Of a stretch of DNA of 64,000 bases, positions 35,387 through 42,963 are shown in pieces. The notes below the pieces were generated by a model. That model was not told the origin of the DNA and searched no databases. It saw nothing but the letters and a program-made list of their open reading frames with translations. The stretch's first letter is position 1. Every line of letters begins with the position of its first letter. A program made the position numbers and the translations under genes. Source of the DNA: Clostridiales bacterium (lineage in GTDB: Bacteria > Bacillota > Clostridia > Christensenellales > Aristaeellaceae); the NCBI GenBank assembly GCA_024684375.1, contig JAIKWZ010000043.1:33608-97607 (forward strand), written 5' to 3'.

Positions 35387-36775
35387 TTAAAACTGGAAAT
35401 ATATAAATGGATTAGAGCTTAAGCCCACTATGAACACCACGCTCAGCGCCAGTATCGCCGCCGCGCCAAGGCTCTTAACGGGCTGTGTGAGCTCTTCGGG
35501 CAGTTTTTCCTCCGCTTTTTTCAGCAGCTGTCCCAGGGGAAGGGACATGAGCAGGAAAGCTCCCGGCAGGAAGGAATACTGTTTTATCACCGTAAGGCTG
35601 ACCGAGTCGATAAGCGGCACGTTCACGTTCAGCATCGCGCTTAAGTGAGTGATCGCCTGAGGCAGCGAGGGATAATAGAACATGACCCAGCCTGCCAGCA
35701 CCGCCAGGAAAGTGAGGGGTTTGGATATTAGGGACGGCAGGCGAAATTTGCCCCTGAAAAACAGCCCGACAGTGAGTATCACCCCGTAATACAGCCCCCA
35801 GGCGATAAATGTCAGGTTCGCTCCGTGCCACATGCCCGTAAGTCCCCATACGATAAGGGTGTTGAGCACGGTGCGCTTAAGTCCCCTGCGGTTGCCGCCC
35901 AGGGGTATATATACGTATTCCCTGAAAAAGCTGCCCAGAGAGATATGCCACCTGCGCCAGAAATCCCTTACCGAGGACGCCCAGTACGGATAGATGAAGT
36001 TTTCCTTGTAATGGAAGCCGAATATCCGCCCCATGCCGATGGCCATGTCGGAGTAGCCTGAGAAATCGAAGTATATCTGCAGCGCGTAAATGAGCGCGAA
36101 GTACCACGCTCCTCCCAGTGAGAGCGCGCCTTCCGGCGCCTGAGGCAGCTTGTCAATTATCTCCGCGCACAGGTTCGCCACCAGCGCTTTTTTGCCAAGG
36201 CCCACGCAAAAACGGATAAACCCGTCAGAAAAGTCCCTCGGCCGCGTGACCCGGCTGTCTATTTCGGCCGCCACGTCGGAATACTGCACAATGGGGCCCG
36301 CTATAAGCTGCGGGAAGCAGCTGACGTACAACAGCAGCCGCGCGAAGTTCCTCTGCGGCGTCTGCCTGCCCCGGTATACGTCTATTGTATAGGTGAGCAC
36401 CTGGAATGTATAAAAAGAAATGCCAATAGGCAGCTCGAGCGGGCTCATCTCCACCCCCGCGAGGCCCAGGAACGTGTTAGCGAAAAACGCGAGGTACTTG
36501 AACACGAACAGCAGGCCCAGCGATACCGTCAGCCCCGTCGAAAGCCAGATCTTCCTGCCCCTGCCCTTTAACGGGGCGAGCTTTATGGCGCAGATGTAGT
36601 TGACCAGCGTGCTGAACAGCAGCCCCAGCAGCCACACCGGACGCCCCCACGCGTAAAAAATCAGGGAAAAAACCAGCAGAACCGCGTTCTTCAGCCTCAG
36701 CGGTTTGGCAAGGAAGTAGCACAAAAGCACCGCCGGCAGAAAATACAGCAGAAATGTCAGGCTTGAAAAGACCAT
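35387..36775 (-). CDS. MBOAT family O-acyltransferase (AlgI/DltB-like)
   Basis: The 462-residue membrane protein has about ten hydrophobic segments and the MBOAT core: SFYTFQVLTYTIDVYRG, FPQLIAGPIVQYSD, YFDFSGYSDMAIGMGRIFGF, RDFWRRWHISLGSFFREYVYIPLGGNR and the catalytic histidine in LTGMWHGANLTFIAWGLYYG. These proteins carry an acyl group, usually acetyl from acetyl-CoA, across the membrane for a surface polysaccharide or teichoic acid. It heads a three-gene operon with the DHHW and RCC1 genes, read from a good promoter. The acceptor may be the phosphoglycan made by the LicD locus 7 kb away, which is speculative. Confidence 0.92.
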   Translation of the reverse strand: MVFSSLTFLLYFLPAVLLCYFLAKPLRLKNAVLLVFSLIFYAWGRPVWLLGLLFSTLVNYICAIKLAPLKGRGRKIWLSTGLTVSLGLLFVFKYLAFFANTFLGLAGVEMSPLELPIGISFYTFQVLTYTIDVYRGRQTPQRNFARLLLYVSCFPQLIAGPIVQYSDVAAEIDSRVTRPRDFSDGFIRFCVGLGKKALVANLCAEIIDKLPQAPEGALSLGGAWYFALIYALQIYFDFSGYSDMAIGMGRIFGFHYKENFIYPYWASSVRDFWRRWHISLGSFFREYVYIPLGGNRRGLKRTVLNTLIVWGLTGMWHGANLTFIAWGLYYGVILTVGLFFRGKFRLPSLISKPLTFLAVLAGWVMFYYPSLPQAITHLSAMLNVNVPLIDSVSLTVIKQYSFLPGAFLLMSLPLGQLLKKAEEKLPEELTQPVKSLGAAAILALSVVFIVGLSSNPFIYFQF

Positions 36776-36806
36776 CTTTGCCCCCGAGTGATTACTATTC
36801 TTGCAG

Positions 36807-36835
36807 ATTATATCATATTTGGGGGTCCCTGTAAA
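36807..36835 (-). promoter_or_regulatory. sigma-A promoter for the MBOAT operon
   Basis: Minus strand: TTTACA (36835-36830) and TATAAT (36812-36807), 17-base spacer. It abuts the 3' end of tmcAL. Confidence 0.8.
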
Positions 36836-36838
36836 CTT

Positions 36839-37981
36839 TTACGTCCTCACGAAACCCCTTGTAAGTTCCCGCCCGGGCAGGCGGTATTCCCTTCTAATGC
36901 AGCCCAGCCCCCAGGCATCGGTTATGCGGCACTCAGCCTTGAAAACAGGCTCGTCCCTGAGCTTGACAGGGTCGCCTGCCAGCAGGCCGCCAGCTCTGCG
37001 CTTAAGCTCCCTGAGCAGCGTCTCACTGCCTTTCCCCGCACCCAGCAGCCTGACGTAAGGCAGGTGCTCCGGCACAGGAGGTAAGTCCAGCCACATCTCG
37101 CAGATCTCTCTCATTATGCGCGCGCGGGTGTAGCGTTTCGACACGCAGGCGTCTATCGTTTCTTCTATCCACGGGCACCCGGCGGCGGAATTGACTATAA
37201 GCTGTTTAAGCCCTTCCCCGCTCTGCTGCGGGCTGCAGCGCCTCAGCGCCAGCATGATATGCGCCTCCAGCCGCGCCGGGTCGCACAGGCCGTCATTTAT
37301 CTCCCTTTCGTAAAGCTCCCTGAGCTCCTCAGGCAGTTCCCGGGTGGTCTCCTCTGCGCGTCCCGCGCGGATAAGCTCCCTAACAGAGGAAGCTGAGCGC
37401 GTCCCGCCGCCAAAATAACTTCCCTGCCGCTTTACCGCCACAGGCGCGATGTCCGCCTTAAGATGCATTATCGCCTGAAGATATTCCAGCGCCAGCGCGT
37501 CGTTGGGGGTGGTCATAAGCGGGTACAGTTCCGGATAAAGCTGCCTGACAGCGTCCGCCCGGGCGGCGGGGTAGCCCCTGCCCGTCTCAAGCCCCTGCCT
37601 GACAGCGCGGGAAAAGCGTTCCGTCTCGTTTTCCAGCTTTTCCGCCAGGGTGGACAGCGCCCCGATATCCCCCGACTCGCTGCCGAAAGAGATCTGATCG
37701 GCGCCGAGCGCCTTTAAAATGGCCACCCCGCCCCGGGCAAACTCACGGGCTGGGCGGGCGGCGTACACCGCCGGCAGCTCGACCACCGCGTCCGCGCCCG
37801 CCCGCAGCGCCATCTCCGCTCTGGCAAACTTGTCGAACATGGCCATTTCCCCGCGCTGGGTCAGATTCCCGCCCAGTACGACGACGATCCTGTCCGCGCC
37901 CATGCGGCGGGTCTGTTCCATATGGTATATGTGTCCCCGGTGAAGGGGGTTATATTCCGCAATAATTCCCGCTATCTTCAC
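36839..37981 (-). CDS. tmcAL: tRNA(Met) cytidine acetate ligase
   Basis: TmcAL (YlbM) makes N4-acetylcytidine at the wobble base of elongator tRNA-Met using acetate and ATP. The nucleotidyltransferase signature is at the N-terminus: KIAGIIAEYNPLHRGHIYH (HxGH), then VVVLGGNLTQRGEMAMFDKFARAEMAL and DQISFGSESGD. I place the start at the GTG at 37981 because AAGGTG lies six bases upstream; the ATG at 37987 directly abuts that site, and family members typically begin right before KxxGIxAEYNP. The product is 380 residues. It is divergent from tdk with overlapping promoters. Confidence 0.92.
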   Translation of the reverse strand: MKIAGIIAEYNPLHRGHIYHMEQTRRMGADRIVVVLGGNLTQRGEMAMFDKFARAEMALRAGADAVVELPAVYAARPAREFARGGVAILKALGADQISFGSESGDIGALSTLAEKLENETERFSRAVRQGLETGRGYPAARADAVRQLYPELYPLMTTPNDALALEYLQAIMHLKADIAPVAVKRQGSYFGGGTRSASSVRELIRAGRAEETTRELPEELRELYEREINDGLCDPARLEAHIMLALRRCSPQQSGEGLKQLIVNSAAGCPWIEETIDACVSKRYTRARIMREICEMWLDLPPVPEHLPYVRLLGAGKGSETLLRELKRRAGGLLAGDPVKLRDEPVFKAECRITDAWGLGCIRREYRLPGRELTRGFVRT

Positions 37982-37991
37982 ATTCATCACC

Positions 37992-38020
37992 TTGAATATT
38001 ATACCAGACATGTATACAAT
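37992..38020 (+). promoter_or_regulatory. sigma-A promoter for tdk
   Basis: TTGAAT at 37992-37997 and TACAAT at 38015-38020 with a 17-base spacer. It physically overlaps the tmcAL promoter on the other strand. Confidence 0.72.
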
Positions 38021-38026
38021 AGTAAA
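37998..38026 (-). promoter_or_regulatory. sigma-A promoter for tmcAL
   Basis: Minus strand: TTTACT (38026-38021) and TATAAT (38003-37998), 17-base spacer. The transcription start would fall among the tmcAL ribosome-site bases, giving a very short leader. Confidence 0.65.
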
Positions 38027-38052
38027 CATTAAGCCTCAGGGGGCAATTTGGC

Positions 38053-38619
38053 GTGGCGAAGTTATATTTCCGTTACGGCGCTATGGGTTCCAGCAAAAGC
38101 GCCAACGCGGTCATGGTACGTTTTAACTATCTGGAACGGGGTCAGAAATGCGTGCTGCTCAAGCCCCGCCTGGACGTCAGGGACGGCGAAAGGGTGGTGT
38201 GCTCGCGCTGCGGGCTGAACGCGCCCTGCGAATATATCGAGGATATCGACAGTATCGACCTCGCGGGCATGGACTGCGTGATTGTCGACGAAGCGCAGTT
38301 CCTTACCAAGGCGCAGGTGGAAAAGCTGGTGCATATCGCGGATGACCTGAACATCCCCGTGATCGCCTACGGCTTAAGGGCGGATTTCCGGGGCGAGCTG
38401 TTCGAAGGCAGCTACTGGCTGCTCGCCTGGGCGGACAGTATAGAGGAGATCAAGACCGTGTGCTGGTGCGGCAAAAAAGCGACTTTCAACGCCCGCCTTT
38501 GCAACGGCAAAGTAATAAAGACAGGCGAAAAGATAGTTCTTGGAGGCAATGAAAGCTACGTGGCGCTGTGCCGCAGGCACTGGGCGAGCGGACAGACCGG
38601 CCCGGAGGATGACGCATGA
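38053..38619 (+). CDS. tdk: thymidine kinase
   Basis: The type II thymidine kinase salvages thymidine with ATP. The P-loop reads YGAMGSSKSANAV, the Walker B/lasso region CVIVDEAQFLTKAQVEKL, and AYGLRADFRGELFEGS is the family signature. Zinc ligands are CWCGKKATFNARL and the late CRRH. The 188-residue size is normal. The start is GTG at 38053 with GGGGGC about 10 bases before it, a rather weak site. The stop overlaps the next gene (ATGA). Confidence 0.93.
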   Translation: MAKLYFRYGAMGSSKSANAVMVRFNYLERGQKCVLLKPRLDVRDGERVVCSRCGLNAPCEYIEDIDSIDLAGMDCVIVDEAQFLTKAQVEKLVHIADDLNIPVIAYGLRADFRGELFEGSYWLLAWADSIEEIKTVCWCGKKATFNARLCNGKVIKTGEKIVLGGNESYVALCRRHWASGQTGPEDDA

Positions 38620-39038
38620 ACATAAAAGTGTATTACACCTCTCCCCGGGGCTGCGCCGCTTCGATCGCAAGGGCTGTCGCGTCCCATGCGGGCTGCCAGG
38701 CTGAAGCGCTCATGCCCGCCTACATGCCCGAAAACGTGCGGCTTATGATCATTGGCTGCGAAGGGACGAAACCCGACAAGGCTACCATGGAATTTTTAGG
38801 AAGCCTGAACCCTGCCCGGGTAAAGACCGCCGCGCTGTTCGTGTGCAATCCCCGCAGGGAGACCGCGCCCATAGCCCAGATGCGCGCCATTCTGGAGGAC
38901 AGGGGCATAAGCGTGCTGGACATCTGCGCCGCCTTCCCCGGAAAGGGCTTCTTAAGCGGCAAAAGGCCCGGTTCCAAGGACATTCAGGAGGCGGAGGCGT
39001 TCGCCCGGGACTGCATAAACGCGCTTTCTCAGAACTGA
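38616..39038 (+). CDS. flavodoxin-like fold protein
   Basis: The 140-residue protein has an alternating alpha/beta pattern: an N-terminal IKVYYTSPRGCAASIARAVA in the position of the FMN phosphate loop, then RLMIIGCEGTKPDKATMEFLGSL, then VKTAALFVCNPRRETAPIAQMRAILEDRGISVLD. The phosphate loop lacks the usual T-x-T-G-x-T, so FMN binding is uncertain. It is translationally coupled to tdk (4-base overlap), although no metabolic link is known. I would call it flavodoxin-like only. Confidence 0.65.
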   Translation: MNIKVYYTSPRGCAASIARAVASHAGCQAEALMPAYMPENVRLMIIGCEGTKPDKATMEFLGSLNPARVKTAALFVCNPRRETAPIAQMRAILEDRGISVLDICAAFPGKGFLSGKRPGSKDIQEAEAFARDCINALSQN

Positions 39039-39078
39039 AAAGTGCAAAAAAGTATTATTATATTGGAGGAATATCAAA

Positions 39079-40227
39079 ATGGCTGACCGTATCGTGCTCA
39101 ATCCCATCTCCTACCACGGCCACGGGGCAATCGAAAACATCGTGCCCGAGATCACCAAGCGCGGCTTCAAAAAAGTGTTCGTCGCCACCGATCCAGACCT
39201 GATCCGTTTCGGCGTCAGCAAAAAGGTGACCGACCTGCTGGACAAGGCCGGCATAGCCTACAGCGTGTATTCCGACATCAAGCCCAACCCCACCATCGAA
39301 AACGTGAAGTGCGGCGTGGAAGCGTTCAAGCCCGCAAAAGCGGACTGCATCGTGGCCATCGGCGGCGGCAGCGCAATGGACACTTCCAAGGCCATAGGCA
39401 TTATAATCAACAACCCTGAGTTCGCTGACGTGCGCTCCCTCGAAGGCGTCGCGCCCACCAAAAACAAGACCGTGTTCACCATCGCAGTGCCCACCACCGC
39501 CGGGACCGCCGCTGAGGTCACCATCAATTACGTGATCACAGATGTGGAAAAAAAGCGTAAGTTCGTATGCGTGGACGTTAACGATATCCCCGAGATCGCC
39601 GTAGTCGATCCCGACATGATGTCCACCATGCCCAAGGGCCTCACCGCCTCCACCGGTATGGACGCCCTGACCCACGCCATCGAGGGCTACATAACCAAGG
39701 GTCACTGCGCCATCAGCGATATGTTCCATCTCGAAGCCATCCGCCTTATCAGCCACAACCTCAGAGCGGCGGTCAAAAACGATCCCGACGGGCGCGAAGG
39801 CATGGCGCTGGGCCAGTACATCGCGGGCATGGGCTTCTCCAACGTGGGTCTGGGCATAGTGCACTCCATGGCGCACGGCCTGTCCGCACTGTACGACACC
39901 CCCCACGGCGTGGCCTGCGCGATACTGCTGCCTCTGGGGCTGGAGTACAACGCTCCCGCCGCCGGCGTAAGGTACCGCAAGATCGCTGAGGCCATGGGCG
40001 TAGACGGGCTGAATTATATGAGCGACGAGGAGGCTGCCAAAGCGTGCATCTCCGCCGTAAAGCAGTTAAGCAGCGATGTAGGCATCCCCGCCGACTTAAA
40101 GGGCATCCTCAAGGACGAGGACGTGAAGTTCCTGAGCGAGAGCGCCTACGCGGACGCATGCCGTCCCGGCAACCCCAGGGAGACCTCCGTTGCGGAGATC
40201 GAAGCGCTTTACAGAAGCATGATGTGA
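39079..40227 (+). CDS. fucO: lactaldehyde reductase / iron-containing alcohol dehydrogenase
   Basis: The 382-residue enzyme is a group III alcohol dehydrogenase. The NAD-binding loop is CIVAIGGGSAMDTSKAIGI. The FucO-like opening is NPISYHGHGAIENIVPEITKRGFKK. The metal site spans STGMDALTHAIEGY and GIVHSMAHGLSALYDTPHGVACAILLP, with the conserved histidines. FucO reduces L-lactaldehyde to 1,2-propanediol in anaerobic fucose and rhamnose breakdown, which fits the GH78 rhamnosidase in this window. Other short aldehydes are possible. GGAGGAA lies before the ATG, and a strong terminator follows. Confidence 0.87.
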   Translation: MADRIVLNPISYHGHGAIENIVPEITKRGFKKVFVATDPDLIRFGVSKKVTDLLDKAGIAYSVYSDIKPNPTIENVKCGVEAFKPAKADCIVAIGGGSAMDTSKAIGIIINNPEFADVRSLEGVAPTKNKTVFTIAVPTTAGTAAEVTINYVITDVEKKRKFVCVDVNDIPEIAVVDPDMMSTMPKGLTASTGMDALTHAIEGYITKGHCAISDMFHLEAIRLISHNLRAAVKNDPDGREGMALGQYIAGMGFSNVGLGIVHSMAHGLSALYDTPHGVACAILLPLGLEYNAPAAGVRYRKIAEAMGVDGLNYMSDEEAAKACISAVKQLSSDVGIPADLKGILKDEDVKFLSESAYADACRPGNPRETSVAEIEALYRSMM

Positions 40228-40236
40228 TCGTCATAA

Positions 40237-40275
40237 AACAAAAAGACGGCGGGATCGTCCCGCCGTCTTTTTGTT
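40237..40275. terminator. bidirectional terminator after fucO
   Basis: An 18-bp perfect stem with a 3-base TCG loop; A-rich and T-rich flanks are part of the stem. Confidence 0.95.
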
Positions 40276-40329
40276 GCCTGCGTGCGTCCGTACGGCTTTG
40301 GTTTAGCAGAAGAAAACGCAAAGCCGCCG

Positions 40330-41109
40330 TTATTTATTCAATACCGGGTACACCGCGAGCATTTCACGCTTCACAAAGCCCGCCTTCAGGGCCAGGGGCA
40401 TATTGCCGGGCGCCTTTATCCACACGTCCATGCTCTCGCGCGGTATGCCCAGGCTCGCGAAGTACTTGCGGGCGTCCTCCATAAGGTACGCAGCCACGCC
40501 CTGCCGCCTCCAGCGGCGCGCGGTCTGGATTATCCCGATTATGCCCGTATCCCCGCTGGTCCATACCATGACCTCCCCGCACATGTCGTCGGGCGACACC
40601 ATGAGTATGCGCCGGAAATTGTCGAATGAGGCAAGCTCTTCCAGCCAGGAGACATCCTTCTCCGCGGCGAAGCACTCGTTGTAGCGCCTCAGGCAACGGA
40701 TCTTCTCTCCGTCGTCCTCCAGCGTGTCGCGGACGATTGTGCAGTTGTCAGGCGCGGTCAGGCTGATCTTCTCGTCCGTGACCTGCCTTGTCATGCGCAT
40801 GATGCCGTCCTGAGGCGCGAAGCCCAGGCAGGATAGGACCTCAAGGGCAGGCTTGTCCTCCGGAGAAACTTTGGCGTACACCCGTGTCCTTTCGCTCTGG
40901 CTCTTTAGCAGCAGCCTCGCCCGGGTGACCGCCGCGCCGTAAAGCAGGTCGCGGCACTCGTCGTTTGCCCGCACGAGAACGGATATCTGCCCGGGACAGT
41001 CGGGAAAGATCCTGTCCAGCCGCTTCAGTTTTACCGCGCTGCGGCCTATTTCCCGTCCCTCGTCGTCCAGTGCTATGTACTTGTCCTCGTTCACGCGCCT
41101 GATCTTCAT
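40330..41109 (-). CDS. GNAT family N-acetyltransferase
   Basis: The 259-residue protein ends in a GNAT domain. CoA-binding motif A reads TGIIGIIQTARRWRRQGVAAYLMEDARKYFASLG, followed by the late NMPLALKAGFVKREMLAVYPVL typical of acetyltransferases. The N-terminal 120 residues resemble a degenerate second GNAT unit (VSPEDKPALEVLSCLGFAPQDGIMRM). AAAGG lies before the ATG. It is a single gene; the substrate is unknown. Confidence 0.82.
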   Translation of the reverse strand: MKIRRVNEDKYIALDDEGREIGRSAVKLKRLDRIFPDCPGQISVLVRANDECRDLLYGAAVTRARLLLKSQSERTRVYAKVSPEDKPALEVLSCLGFAPQDGIMRMTRQVTDEKISLTAPDNCTIVRDTLEDDGEKIRCLRRYNECFAAEKDVSWLEELASFDNFRRILMVSPDDMCGEVMVWTSGDTGIIGIIQTARRWRRQGVAAYLMEDARKYFASLGIPRESMDVWIKAPGNMPLALKAGFVKREMLAVYPVLNK

Positions 41110-41250
41110 GGGATCTGCCTTTCTTTATATGACGAAGAATGTGACCGGATTATTGGCTGCTGCGGCACGAGATCCGCGGGCTGCCGCGCCGTTTCCGGCT
41201 CATCGCGATAACGCTGTGCCTGCGCAGAGTGTTTCGGCGCGGCGGACTGT

Positions 41251-42963
41251 TTACACACGGTTGTCTATGACGACGCTCAGCGTCTCCCCATCCAGTTTCC
41301 TGACTATCTCCAAGCGGTTTTCATCCAGCGCGCGTACACCCGCTTCACCCGTTTTAAGAATTGGCGAATCATTTCTGTTATGAATTATGCGCCGGATCTC
41401 CGCCTGCAGTTCCGTATCCTCTTTTCCCCAAGGATATGTGCCCCTGCAGTAAGGATCGTCCGCCCCCGTCATACCCGCTTCGTCCCCGTAGTACACCGTA
41501 GGCATGCCCGGCAGAGCGCAGATGAGCCGGAACGCATTTGCGTAGCGCGCCTTGCCCAGCTCGTATTCAGCGGAGGTCAGAGGGGAAGCATCCACCTTGC
41601 CCCGGCTGCCTTCCAGCCTTTGCCTGCCGCTCAACACGGAAATGGCCCTGGGCTTGTCGTGGCTGCCCAGCAGGTTCATCATGCTGTACAGAAGGGGCTG
41701 CGGCAGTGTTGATATCTGGTGTTTGATCAGCTTTTCAAGCGCGAAGGCGTCCGTTTTTTCCAGCATGAAGTCCATTACCGCCGTGCGCAGGGGGTAGTTC
41801 ATCGCGCTGTCCAGTGTGTCGCCCTGGGCGTAGCAGCGGCGGCGGCCGTAGGTCATCTTGTTGGTGATGTCCTCCCACACCTCGCCTATCACGCAGCTGT
41901 CAGGCTTGACTGATTTGGCCCTGCGCCGCAGATTGCGTATAAAGTCCATGGGAAGCTCGTCCGCCACGTCCAACCGCCAGCCTGACGCGCCAAGGCGCAG
42001 GTATTTCTGGATTATGCCGCTTTCCCCGCAGATGTAGTCCAGATAGGTGGGCTCAAGCTCGTTCACGTTGGGCAGGGTCTCTATCCCCCACCAGCACTCG
42101 TAATCGTCCCTCCCTTTTTTGAAGCTGTACCATTTGGCGTATGGGCCTCCGGGATAAGCGGAGTACGCGCCGGGGCTGTCGTATGTGCCGTAACGGTTAA
42201 AGTATCTGCTGTCCGCGCCCGTGTGGCTGAACACTCCGTCCAGTATCACATGCATGCCCGCGCTTTCCGCGTCAGCGCACAAACCCTCAAAGTCCTCCTG
42301 AGTGCCGAAAGAGGGGTCTATCTGCTCGTAGTCCCCCGTATCGTACTTGTGGTTGCTGCGGGCGCGAAAAATGGGGTTAAGGTAAATGCCACCAAACCCC
42401 ATGTCCTTTATGTAGCCCAGTTTCTCCCGTATGCCATTCAGGCTGCCGCCGAAAAAGTCCACGGCCTCCCTGTCGCCTTTATCGTTGCACAGGCAGGGCG
42501 CTTCGTCCCAGCTGCCGTGAAGGAACGCCCCCCGCCCGTGCGGATGGACTGCCCCGCGGGAACCTATATTGAAGCGGTCGGGAAAGATCTGCATCGTCAC
42601 GCTCTCCCTCATCCAGCGGGGCGTGTCGAAAGCGGGATCGTACACGGTTATCTGGAAGGACTCCGGTTCTGCGTCGCTTTCGCCGTTTTTCCCCAGATAA
42701 CGTCTGCCCTCGGGGCCGTCGATAACGAAGTAATACCACACCAGTCCCGCTTCACGTCCCACGCTCACACTGCCGCGGTAGATCCCCTCGGCTTTTCTGT
42801 GAAGAGGCAGCCATTCCTCGTCCGCGCCTCGCCAGAGGCGGACGAATACCTGTGACACGTCCCCCTCCGCTTGCAGCGTGAGGGTAACGAAGCTGCCCGC
42901 GGTCAGCGCCCCGCAGGGGCTTCTGAAAAACGCGGAATACGGGTCGTGGCAGACGTTTGTCAC
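41251..42963 (-). CDS. GH13 alpha-amylase family enzyme (neopullulanase/cyclomaltodextrinase-like)
   Basis: The 570-residue protein begins with a carbohydrate-binding N-domain (residues 1-115, like CBM34). The GH13 barrel follows, with YLNPIFRARSNHKYDTGDY, DGVFSHTG (region I), GWRLDVADELP (nucleophile), CVIGEVWED (acid/base) and NLLGSHDKPR (third carboxylate). There is no signal peptide, so it should trim imported maltodextrins or stored glycogen. Its GTG start overlaps the glgP stop by 4 bases, and joint action with the phosphorylase on alpha-glucan is very likely. Confidence 0.9.
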   Translation of the reverse strand: MTNVCHDPYSAFFRSPCGALTAGSFVTLTLQAEGDVSQVFVRLWRGADEEWLPLHRKAEGIYRGSVSVGREAGLVWYYFVIDGPEGRRYLGKNGESDAEPESFQITVYDPAFDTPRWMRESVTMQIFPDRFNIGSRGAVHPHGRGAFLHGSWDEAPCLCNDKGDREAVDFFGGSLNGIREKLGYIKDMGFGGIYLNPIFRARSNHKYDTGDYEQIDPSFGTQEDFEGLCADAESAGMHVILDGVFSHTGADSRYFNRYGTYDSPGAYSAYPGGPYAKWYSFKKGRDDYECWWGIETLPNVNELEPTYLDYICGESGIIQKYLRLGASGWRLDVADELPMDFIRNLRRRAKSVKPDSCVIGEVWEDITNKMTYGRRRCYAQGDTLDSAMNYPLRTAVMDFMLEKTDAFALEKLIKHQISTLPQPLLYSMMNLLGSHDKPRAISVLSGRQRLEGSRGKVDASPLTSAEYELGKARYANAFRLICALPGMPTVYYGDEAGMTGADDPYCRGTYPWGKEDTELQAEIRRIIHNRNDSPILKTGEAGVRALDENRLEIVRKLDGETLSVVIDNRV

